A stretch of 6,220 nucleotides of DNA from Planctomycetota bacterium (GTDB taxonomy: Bacteria > Planctomycetota > PUPC01 > JABMSA01 > JAUWKK01): NCBI GenBank assembly GCA_030614245.1, contig JAUWKK010000181.1, positions 1 through 6,220 of the forward strand, read 5' to 3'. Numbering within the stretch: position 1 is the first letter of the stretch; every line of letters starts with the position of its first letter. The notes beneath the pieces were generated by a model, which worked only from the letters and a program-made list of their open reading frames with translations, was not told where the DNA came from and searched no databases. A program made the translations under genes and the position numbers. This document shows, one piece after another, positions 1 to 5,022 of the stretch.

Positions 1-20
1 GGCACCCCGCGGTGCTTGCC

Positions 21-65
21 GCCCCGTACGGGGCTAAGTAGCACCGCCCCCGGCACCGCCGTGGG
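21..65 (-). repeat. REP-like two-hairpin element, copy 1
   Basis: Two adjacent inverted repeats are visible. GCCCC at 21-25 pairs with GGGGC at 30-34 around GTAC (a perfect palindrome), and CCCCCGGC at 47-54 pairs with GCCGTGGG at 58-65 with one mismatch. Read on the minus strand, the order is a CCCACGGC-type hairpin, a spacer of 12 bases, then a GCCCC/GGGGC hairpin. The element at 4926-4969 has the same order on the plus strand, so I treat them as two copies of one family in opposite orientation. Such elements can be moved by REP-associated tyrosine transposases or act as mRNA 3' end structures; no transposase is in the window. Confidence 0.55.
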
Positions 66-97
66 TACAAAGTAAGAAATTGCACAAGCCCTGAAAA

Positions 98-120
98 GGC
101 GTAGTAAGACAGCCTACGCC
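98..120. other. 7-bp hairpin, possible weak minus-strand terminator
   Basis: GGCGTAG at 98-104 pairs perfectly with CTACGCC at 114-120 around a 9-base loop. On the minus strand the stem is followed by TTTTC, so it could be a weak intrinsic terminator for leftward transcription, but the T run is only four bases and no minus-strand gene ends here. On the plus strand there is no T run. The role is unknown. Confidence 0.3.
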
Positions 121-165
121 CCTACCTGTCCGGCCCGGCATGGCGTATTTCGCCCGTTCGCACGC

Positions 166-194
166 TTGCGTTTGTGAGGGGTTCGTGATATTCT
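166..194 (+). promoter_or_regulatory. Candidate sigma70-type promoter for ruvA
   Basis: TTGCGT at 166-171 and TATTCT at 189-194 are separated by 17 bases, and TGA directly precedes the -10 box, giving an extended -10 form. Matches to consensus are 3 of 6 and 4 of 6. Transcription would begin near 201, only about four bases before the ruvA ATG, so the message would be leaderless or nearly so. This agrees with the absence of a good ribosome binding site, but the boxes are weak and could be chance. Confidence 0.35.
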
Positions 195-204
195 GTGCGG
201 CATC

Positions 205-825
205 ATGATCGCACGATTGATCGGACGACTGGCGGAAGTGACCGATGATTCGGCTCTGCTGGATATCCACGGCATAGTGTATGAGGCGCTCGTCCCCGCG
301 TACATGGTATCGCGGCTGCGCGAGCGAATCGATGGCGGTTTACGCGATCTCACGCTCCACACGCTGCACTTCATCGATGGCGGCGTGGGCGGCAGCGTAA
401 TGCGTCCGAGGCTGATCGGCTTCCTCGAGGAGAGCGAACGCGAATTCTTCGAGATATTCACCACGGTGAAGGGCGTGGGCTCGCGCAGGGCACTGCGGGC
501 GATGTCCGAGGAACCCGCCGCCATCGCCGGTTATGTCGAAGCCGGCGACCGCGCTGCATTGGCCAGGCTGCCGGAGATCGGCAAGCGCACCGCCGAGAGG
601 ATCATAGCAGAGCTGCGCGGCAAGCTCGAACGCTTCGCCGTTGTGGGCCGGCTTGCCGCCGCCGAGCATAGCTTCAAGGCGGAAGCGGTCGACGTGCTCG
701 TCAATGCGATTCAGTATACGCGTGCGGAGGCCGAGGAGCTCATCGGCCGCGCCCTCGAACGCAACGGGGCCATCGATTCGGCCGAGGAGCTCATCCAGGA
801 AGTGTTCCGGCAGCAGGGGAGATAA
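205..825 (+). CDS. ruvA: Holliday junction branch migration protein RuvA
   Basis: RuvA binds four-way DNA junctions as a tetramer and loads the RuvB motor for branch migration in recombinational repair. The 206-residue product has the usual length and order. It starts with an OB-fold domain (MIARLIGRLAEV, residues 1-70). Two helix-hairpin-helix motifs follow, around 84-100 (VKGVGSRRALRAM) and 118-138 (LPEIGKRTAERII). After a linker comes a small C-terminal domain (about 157-203) that in the family contacts RuvB. The first hairpin of the second motif reads PEIG where many RuvA proteins have PGIG. The stretch that carries the acidic pin in E. coli is replaced by a longer glycine-rich loop (IDGGVGGSVMRPRL, 57-70), resembling my recollection of planctomycete RuvA. 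The ATG at 205 gives the standard N-terminus; there is no strong ribosome binding site, and a promoter lies just upstream. ruvB follows after 9 bases. No ruvC is visible in the window. Confidence 0.95.
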   Translation: MIARLIGRLAEVTDDSALLDIHGIVYEALVPAYMVSRLRERIDGGLRDLTLHTLHFIDGGVGGSVMRPRLIGFLEESEREFFEIFTTVKGVGSRRALRAMSEEPAAIAGYVEAGDRAALARLPEIGKRTAERIIAELRGKLERFAVVGRLAAAEHSFKAEAVDVLVNAIQYTRAEAEELIGRALERNGAIDSAEELIQEVFRQQGR

Positions 826-834
826 TTCAGCCGA

Positions 835-1893
835 ATGTCGCGCGAACGGATAGTCTCGGGCGAATCGCTCTCGCCGGAGGAGGACCAGTTCAACTGGAGC
901 CTGCGCCCGCAGACTCTCGACGGCCTGATCGGCCAGAGGGAGCTGGTGGACAGGCTGCGCATCAGCCTGGATGCGGCGAGGATGCGCGACGAGCCGCTCG
1001 AGCACGTTATGCTGCACGGGCCGCCCGGCCTGGGCAAGACGACCCTCGCGCACATCATCGCCAACGAGATGGGTTCCAGGCTGGTCCAGGCGTCAGGCCC
1101 GACGCTCGTGAGGGCCGCCGATCTCGTCGGCATACTCACGAATCTCAAGCCCAAGGACGTGCTCTTCATCGACGAAGTCCACCGCCTGCCCATTGTAGTC
1201 GAGGAGTTCCTATATCCCGCGATGGAGGATTTCAAGATCGACATTCCGGTGGACAAGGGCCCGTACGCGCGGATGGTGAATGTGCCCTTGAAGCAATTCA
1301 CGCTCGTCTCGGCCACAACGCGGCCAGGTCTGCTGTCCGGCCCGCTGCGCGAGCGGTTCGGCATATTCCATCACGTCGATTTCTATCCGGTCGATGAGCT
1401 ATCGAGGATAGTCGAGCGTTCGGCGCACGTGCTGAGGCTGGACATCGACGAGGAAGCTCTCGTCGAGATAGCGCGCAGGTCGCGCGGCACGCCGCGCATC
1501 GCCAATCGATTGCTGCGCCGCGTGCGCGACTACGCGCAGGCCCGCGCAAAGGGCTACGCATCCAGGGACATCACCGACGCCGCGCTCAACATCGAGGGCG
1601 TCGACAGCGAAGGGCTGACGCCGCTCGACCGCAAGTACATCGAGCCCATCGTCAACTTCTACGACGGCGGCCCCGTCGGCATCGAGGCCATAGCCGCTAC
1701 GCTCAACGAGGAAACCGATACTCTCGCCGATGTCATCGAGCCATACCTGCTCAAGGTCGGGTTCGTCATCAGGACGCCCAAGGGCCGAAAGGCCACTCCG
1801 CGCGCCTGCGAGCACCTGGGCATCGAGCCGGCAGCAGCGCCCCGAAAGGAGCCTCGGGACGCCAACCAGAAGGGACTTTTCGACACAACCTGA
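835..1893 (+). CDS. ruvB: Holliday junction branch migration ATPase RuvB
   Basis: RuvB is the hexameric AAA+ motor that pumps DNA through the RuvA-bound junction. The 352-residue product has the Walker A motif GPPGLGKTT (62-70), Walker B LFIDEVHR (110-117), sensor 1 SATTR (159-163), an arginine-finger motif PLRERFGI (170-177, probably R172) and sensor 2 around GTPRIANRLLRR (218-229). A C-terminal winged helix follows, with GPVGIEAIAATL (279-290) and EPYLLKVGFVIRTPKGR (302-318). All catalytic motifs are intact, so the protein should be active. The start lies 9 bases after the ruvA stop; a purine-rich AGGGGA at 815-820, inside the end of ruvA, may be its ribosome binding site, though 14 bases away. 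The last residues (NQKGLFDTT) form a tail beyond the winged helix that resembles a sliding-clamp binding motif. The pairing with ruvA is the classic arrangement. Confidence 0.97.
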   Translation: MSRERIVSGESLSPEEDQFNWSLRPQTLDGLIGQRELVDRLRISLDAARMRDEPLEHVMLHGPPGLGKTTLAHIIANEMGSRLVQASGPTLVRAADLVGILTNLKPKDVLFIDEVHRLPIVVEEFLYPAMEDFKIDIPVDKGPYARMVNVPLKQFTLVSATTRPGLLSGPLRERFGIFHHVDFYPVDELSRIVERSAHVLRLDIDEEALVEIARRSRGTPRIANRLLRRVRDYAQARAKGYASRDITDAALNIEGVDSEGLTPLDRKYIEPIVNFYDGGPVGIEAIAATLNEETDTLADVIEPYLLKVGFVIRTPKGRKATPRACEHLGIEPAAAPRKEPRDANQKGLFDTT

Positions 1894-1950
1894 CAAGGGC
1901 GGGGAGCCTGGTCTTCCCACCGCGCATCTCAAGAACGAAGGAAACATACG

Positions 1951-2427
1951 GTGACTACCGCATTTCTGTCATTGGGTTCGAATATCGGCAATCGTGAGCG
2001 CCATATCGATGAGGCGCTGCTCGCACTCAACCGCCACGAGCAGATCGCCGTCATCAGGGTGGCAAGCTACGTCGAGAGCAGGGCGGTCGGCGGCCCCGAG
2101 CAGGGCGACTTTCTCAACACCGTGTCACAAATCCAGACCGATCTCTTGCCGATGGAGCTGCTCACCGTTTGCCAGGAAATCGAAGAGCAGATGGGCCGGA
2201 AGCGCATCGAGCAATGGGGCCCGCGAATCATCGACATCGACATCATACTATACGGCGAGAAGACCATCAGGCGGGCGCATCTCAAAATCCCCCATCCGAG
2301 AATGCACGAGCGCTGGTTTGTGCTCTTTCCACTGTGCCAGATCGCATCGGACGCGAGACACCCAAGGCTGAGAAAAACCGCCCAGCAACTCCTCGACAAG
2401 CTCGAAAAAAAGAGCAAGAAAACCTGA
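1951..2427 (+). CDS. folK: 6-hydroxymethyl-7,8-dihydropterin pyrophosphokinase
   Basis: FolK transfers pyrophosphate from ATP to 6-hydroxymethyl-7,8-dihydropterin, the step before dihydropteroate synthase in folate synthesis, in the cytoplasm. The 158-residue protein is of normal length. It begins with the typical AFLSLGSNIGNR and carries the family signature WGPRIIDIDIILYG (89-102), in which D95 and D97 would bind the two magnesium ions. IPHPRMHERWFVLFPL (113-128) matches the conserved C-terminal block. The N-terminal half includes the SRAVGGPEQGDFLN region (43-56) expected before the pterin site. The start is GTG, supported by GAAGGA at 1937-1942 with 8 bases of spacing and by the alignment of the family N-terminus. 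It lies 57 bases after ruvB. No folB or folP is next to it here, so it appears as a single-function enzyme, not a fusion. The C-terminus is lysine rich (EKKSKKT). Confidence 0.95.
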   Translation: MTTAFLSLGSNIGNRERHIDEALLALNRHEQIAVIRVASYVESRAVGGPEQGDFLNTVSQIQTDLLPMELLTVCQEIEEQMGRKRIEQWGPRIIDIDIILYGEKTIRRAHLKIPHPRMHERWFVLFPLCQIASDARHPRLRKTAQQLLDKLEKKSKKT

Positions 2428-2468
2428 GCGGCCCGATAATGGAAACCGACTACTGAGAACTGCCAAAC

Positions 2469-2474
2469 AAGGAG
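2469..2474 (+). promoter_or_regulatory. Strong ribosome binding site of the HD nuclease gene
   Basis: AAGGAG lies five bases before the ATG at 2480. It is the best Shine-Dalgarno sequence in the plus-strand cluster and fixes the start of the gene. The ruvA and ruvB starts lack anything comparable. Confidence 0.75.
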
Positions 2475-2479
2475 TTGCT

Positions 2480-3442
2480 ATGCCTGAACTGCTGATGGAA
2501 CACCAGCCGGGCGACAAGATCGAGAAGGTGCTGCTAGTCCGGCAGTCGCAGCTCAAGACGTCCCGCAACGGCAGCCTGTATATCGACATGGAACTCGCCG
2601 ACAAGTCCGGCACGCTCTCGGCCAAGATGTGGAACACCACGCGCGAGATGTTCGACGTCTTCGTCGTCGACGACTTCATCGCCGTGCGCGGCTACGTCCA
2701 GGACTTCAAGGGCCAGAAGCAGCTAATCATCGACTCCGTCGTCTGGCAGGACCCGGCCGAGATCGACGTCGCAGAGTTCCTCCCGCAGACGGCACGCGAC
2801 ATCGACATGATGCTGGCCGAGACGGAGCAGTTCGCGGACGGCATCGGCCATCCGAAGCTGCACGAACTGGTCCGGGCGATGCTCTCGGACGAGCGCATCC
2901 GGGAGGGCTTCCGCACCGCCCCGGCCGCCGTGCTATACCATCATGCCTGGATCGGCGGGCTGCTCGAACACACCCTCGGCGTCTGCCAGCTCGCAGCCTT
3001 CATCATCGAGCAGCATCCGGAGCTCGATGCCGACCTGCTGCTCGCCGGGGCGATACTGCACGATATCGGCAAGATCGACGAGTTCACCTACGATCGCTCC
3101 TTCCGATACAGCGACCAGGGCGGCCTCGTCGGCCACACGGCCATTGCCGTCTCGATGATCGAGAAGCAAGCCGGCGAGATCGACGGCTTCCCCGGCAAAC
3201 TCCTCGACGTGCTCCTGCACCTCGTGCTGAGCCATCACGGCGCCCACGAGTTCGGCGCGCCGATACTCCCCGTGACCGCCGAGGCCGTAGCATTGCACCA
3301 CATCGACAACCTCGACGCCAAGCTCAACGCCTTCGCCCGCATAGTCCGCGAAGACACCGATCCCAACAGCAACTGGACCGAATGGAACCGAATGTTCGAG
3401 CGGCGGCTCTTCAAGTGGCAGAAGCAGACCGGTGAGGAGTGA
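2480..3442 (+). CDS. YhaM/Cbf1-like OB-fold plus HD-domain 3'-5' exoribonuclease
   Basis: The 320-residue product has the two-domain layout of the YhaM family. An N-terminal OB-fold nucleic-acid binding domain covers roughly 12-90 (YIDMELADKSGTLSAKMW, then GYVQDFKGQKQLIID). A metal-dependent HD phosphohydrolase domain covers roughly 150-290. Visible candidate metal ligands are H164 in GLLEHT, H194 and D195 in AILHDIGKI, H219 in VGHT, H252/H253 in LSHHG, and the HHIDNLDAK block (273-281). In Firmicutes, YhaM and Cbf1 degrade RNA and single-stranded DNA from the 3' end with manganese; I infer the same activity here. No signal peptide is seen, so it should act in the cytoplasm. Start and ribosome binding site are clear. 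It follows folK after 52 bases and precedes the ankyrin genes by 42. A role in RNA turnover is more likely than in cyclic nucleotide signalling, because an OB fold precedes the HD domain. Confidence 0.88.
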   Translation: MPELLMEHQPGDKIEKVLLVRQSQLKTSRNGSLYIDMELADKSGTLSAKMWNTTREMFDVFVVDDFIAVRGYVQDFKGQKQLIIDSVVWQDPAEIDVAEFLPQTARDIDMMLAETEQFADGIGHPKLHELVRAMLSDERIREGFRTAPAAVLYHHAWIGGLLEHTLGVCQLAAFIIEQHPELDADLLLAGAILHDIGKIDEFTYDRSFRYSDQGGLVGHTAIAVSMIEKQAGEIDGFPGKLLDVLLHLVLSHHGAHEFGAPILPVTAEAVALHHIDNLDAKLNAFARIVREDTDPNSNWTEWNRMFERRLFKWQKQTGEE

Positions 3443-3484
3443 GCGACGGGCGGCAATCAGTGGCCGGTGACTGGTGGTGATGAC

Positions 3485-4198
3485 ATGGAACCCAAAAGCA
3501 CAGAATCCGTCCGCTCCAGATGGATAACCCGCATCAGCATTGCGCTGGCCGCTGTCGCCGTGATCATGGTCCTGGTTTTCATCGGATTCGTCATCACCGT
3601 CTACGTCGTTACCGAGAGATACGAGAGCCTCAACGAGGCTGTGATGAATGGCGACACATTCGCCGTGCGGTGTTTTCTGCTGCGGGGCTCGGATGTGAAT
3701 GCGAAGAACAAATGGGGCTGGACGCCGCTGCACTCTGCGGCCTGGGTGGGCCACATTGAACTCGCCGAACTGGTGATCGCGAGGGGTGCGGATGTGAATG
3801 CGAAGGATGATGCGGGCCAGACGCCGCTGCACTTGGCGGCTGCCGGGGCCGACGTGGCAGGCGCGAAACTGCTCATCGAGAAGGGCGCGGGTGTGAACGC
3901 GAAGGACAAAGATGGCTCGACGCCGCTGCACTTGGCGGCTATTGTGGGCAAAGTGGCAGGCGCGGAACTGCTCATCGAGAAGGGCGCCGATGTGAACGCG
4001 GAGCACGAGTGGGAGGGTTATACGCCACTGCACTGGGCGGCTTCTTGGGGGCGCACAGAAGTGGTCAAACTGCTGATCGAGAAGGGTGGCCACATAAGCG
4101 CCAAGGACAAGGAAGGAAAAACACCGCTGGCCCTTGCCTTACAGGAAGGCCACAAAGACATAGCCGCCCTCCTCCGCAAGCACGGGGGGAAGAGATGA
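3485..4198 (+). CDS. Membrane-anchored ankyrin-repeat protein 1
   Basis: The 237-residue product begins with a short tail rich in arginine (RSRWITR), then one hydrophobic segment (about 17-42, ISIALAAVAVIMVLVFIGF and beyond). Six ankyrin-type units follow: a shortened first one (47-74), three regular 33-residue units (75-107, 108-140, 141-173), one of 34 residues (174-207) and a C-terminal cap (208-237). TPLH and GADVNAK motifs recur. By the positive-inside rule the N-terminus is cytoplasmic and the repeats lie outside the membrane. Ankyrin repeats bind proteins; the partner is unknown. I chose the ATG at 3485 because it aligns with the start of the downstream paralogue; an in-frame GTG at 3467 would add six residues. 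Neither has a strong ribosome binding site. The stop overlaps the next start (ATGA), so the two are probably translated as a pair. It has no catalytic domain that I recognise. Confidence 0.88.
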   Translation: MEPKSTESVRSRWITRISIALAAVAVIMVLVFIGFVITVYVVTERYESLNEAVMNGDTFAVRCFLLRGSDVNAKNKWGWTPLHSAAWVGHIELAELVIARGADVNAKDDAGQTPLHLAAAGADVAGAKLLIEKGAGVNAKDKDGSTPLHLAAIVGKVAGAELLIEKGADVNAEHEWEGYTPLHWAASWGRTEVVKLLIEKGGHISAKDKEGKTPLALALQEGHKDIAALLRKHGGKR

Positions 4199-4731
4199 AC
4201 GAACACGACAGCACAGAACCCGCCCGCTCCCGATGGATCACCCGCATCAGCATTGCGCTTGCCGCTATCGCTGCGCTCGTGGTGCTTTTCTTCATCGGAT
4301 TCGTCGTCACCGTCTATGTCGTTAGCGAGAAGTACGAGAGCCTGCACGTCGCTGTGTGGAAGGGCGACGCATTCGCAGTGCGGTGCTTGGTTTTGCGGGG
4401 CGCGGATGTGAATGCGAAGGGTGAGAACGGCCTGACGCCGCTGCACTGGGCGGCCCACGATGGCCGCACAGAAATCGCCGAACTGCTGATCGCGAGGGGT
4501 GCGGATGTGAATGCGAAGAACGAGTGGGGCAGTACGCCGCTGCACTGGGCGGCTGATGGTGGCCCGTCCGTTAGTGATATCACCCTGAATGTTGCCGAAC
4601 TGCTGATCGCGAAGGGCGCCGATATCAACGCAAGGGACAACAAGGGCAAGACGCCGCTGGCCATTGCCACTGAGAGGAAATACAGATTCTTCACCGCCCT
4701 CCTCCGCAAGCACGGAGCGAAGGAGGAGTAG
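4195..4731 (+). CDS. Membrane-anchored ankyrin-repeat protein 2, paralogue of protein 1
   Basis: The 178-residue product is a shorter paralogue of its upstream neighbour. The N-terminal anchor is nearly the same (RSRWITRISIALAA, then FIGFVVTVYVV, about 11-43), followed by EKYESL and four ankyrin units: a shortened first (48-75), one regular (76-108), one stretched to 39 residues by extra residues around PSVSDITLN (109-147), and a cap (148-178) ending in ALLRKHG like protein 1. Compared with protein 1 it lacks about two internal units. The start ATG overlaps the preceding TGA, and GGGGGA at 4185-4190 lies four bases upstream as a good ribosome binding site. The repeats should face outside the membrane as in protein 1, so the two could form a complex or present alternative binding surfaces. 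No enzymatic domain is visible and the partner is unknown. Confidence 0.88.
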   Translation: MNEHDSTEPARSRWITRISIALAAIAALVVLFFIGFVVTVYVVSEKYESLHVAVWKGDAFAVRCLVLRGADVNAKGENGLTPLHWAAHDGRTEIAELLIARGADVNAKNEWGSTPLHWAADGGPSVSDITLNVAELLIAKGADINARDNKGKTPLAIATERKYRFFTALLRKHGAKEE

Positions 4732-4744
4732 CGCTCGGCGAGCG
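4732..4744 (+). terminator. Short hairpin just after the ankyrin genes, doubtful terminator
   Basis: CGCTC at 4732-4736 pairs with GAGCG at 4740-4744 around a three-base loop, immediately after the stop of the second ankyrin gene. It is followed by GCCGCTTCT, not a T run, so it is at best a poor intrinsic terminator. The stronger structure at 4832-4880 is an alternative 3' end for the transcript. Confidence 0.22.
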
Positions 4745-4831
4745 GCCGCTTCTCACGCGGGCGTCGTGCAGGGCTCCGATGCTGCGAACGCCGGAAATTC
4801 ATTGACATCGCACCGCCGAACCGGATAATTC

Positions 4832-4880
4832 CCGCGTCGTGTCCCGCTGTACTGACGGGACCCGTAGAAACATGACGCGG
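4832..4880 (+). other. Nested stem-loop downstream of the ankyrin genes
   Basis: CCGCGTCGTGT at 4832-4842 pairs with ACATGACGCGG at 4870-4880 over 11 positions, with one G-U wobble (G4839 with U4873). Inside it CCCG at 4843-4846 pairs with CGGG at 4856-4859. The wobble pairs only in plus-strand RNA (it becomes C-A on the minus strand), so the plus strand is the more likely functional RNA. It could be the 3' end structure of the cluster transcript, a small structured RNA, or part of a mobile repeat. Confidence 0.45.
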
Positions 4881-4903
4881 CCACACCGGCCCCTGATTAC
4901 TTC

Positions 4904-4922
4904 TTACTGATCACTGGTTACT
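4904..4922. repeat. 19-base direct repeat, left copy
   Basis: TTACTGATCACTGGTTACT occurs here and again, identical, at 4987-5005. The two copies bracket the REP-like element. The unit contains the palindrome TGATCA, and the shorter word TTACTTC is repeated around it (4897-4903 and 4918-4924), suggesting that the sequence grew from smaller tandem words. Confidence 0.75.
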
Positions 4923-4925
4923 TCT

Positions 4926-4969
4926 CCCACGGCGTTGCCGTGGGCTATCTTAATTCGCCCCTTCGGGGC
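4926..4969 (+). repeat. REP-like two-hairpin element, copy 2
   Basis: CCCACGGC at 4926-4933 pairs perfectly with GCCGTGGG at 4937-4944 around GTT. After a 12-base AT-rich spacer, GCCCC at 4957-4961 pairs with GGGGC at 4965-4969 around TTC. The arrangement matches the element at 21-65 read on the minus strand. It lies between the 3' ends of two convergent genes and may protect or terminate their messages. Confidence 0.6.
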
Positions 4970-4986
4970 TGAATACCAGCTTCTGG

Positions 4987-5005
4987 TTACTGATCACTGG
5001 TTACT
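4987..5005. repeat. 19-base direct repeat, right copy
   Basis: This copy is identical to 4904-4922. Here it is preceded by another CTGG, so the local sequence reads as an overlapping tandem of CTGGTTACTGAT-type words. It lies 17 bases before the end of the minus-strand exported-protein gene. Confidence 0.75.
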
Positions 5006-5022
5006 GAACACGGGCTTCGGGC

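Larger units (their letters stand above)
1..204. other. Intergenic region upstream of ruvA, hairpin rich
   Basis: I see no gene in these 204 bases. From left to right there is a short hairpin (GCACC at 2-6 with GGTGC at 11-15), a two-hairpin REP-like element, a 7-bp hairpin at 98-120, and a candidate promoter next to the ruvA start. Open frames crossing this stretch on the minus strand have no ribosome binding site and no recognisable protein, so I do not call them. Whatever gene lies to the left is outside the window. Confidence 0.7.
4732..5022. other. Structured intergenic region between convergent genes
   Basis: These 291 bases separate the plus-strand cluster from the minus-strand exported-protein gene, so both transcripts converge here. 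I find no gene. The region contains a short hairpin after the ankyrin stop, a nested stem-loop, a REP-like two-hairpin element and two copies of a 19-base direct repeat. There is no classical stem plus T-run terminator on either strand; the hairpins probably supply the 3' ends. Confidence 0.65.

Noticed and set aside
340..1053. Long minus-strand open frame across ruvA and ruvB
   Set aside because: It lies wholly antisense to two well-supported genes, is arginine/leucine/alanine rich as expected of a shadow in GC-rich DNA, and has no ribosome binding site.
3467..3484. Upstream GTG start for the first ankyrin gene
   Set aside because: The six added residues (VTGGDD) have no match in the paralogue, whose N-terminus aligns from the ATG at 3485; the GTG also lacks a ribosome binding site. 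It cannot be fully excluded.
2933..4093. 386-codon minus-strand frame across the HD and ankyrin genes
   Set aside because: Its repetitive HIRA/LRVH pattern is the reverse translation of the ankyrin repeats on the other strand; there is no plausible start or domain.
3485..4731. Regular repeats that might be a CRISPR array or minisatellite
   Set aside because: The roughly 99-base period is in frame and encodes 33-residue ankyrin units with TPLH and GADVNAK motifs; there are no conserved repeats with unique spacers.
4904..5005. Possible two-repeat CRISPR from the 19-base repeats
   Set aside because: Repeats are too short, the interval of 64 bases is too long and holds hairpins, and no cas gene is present.
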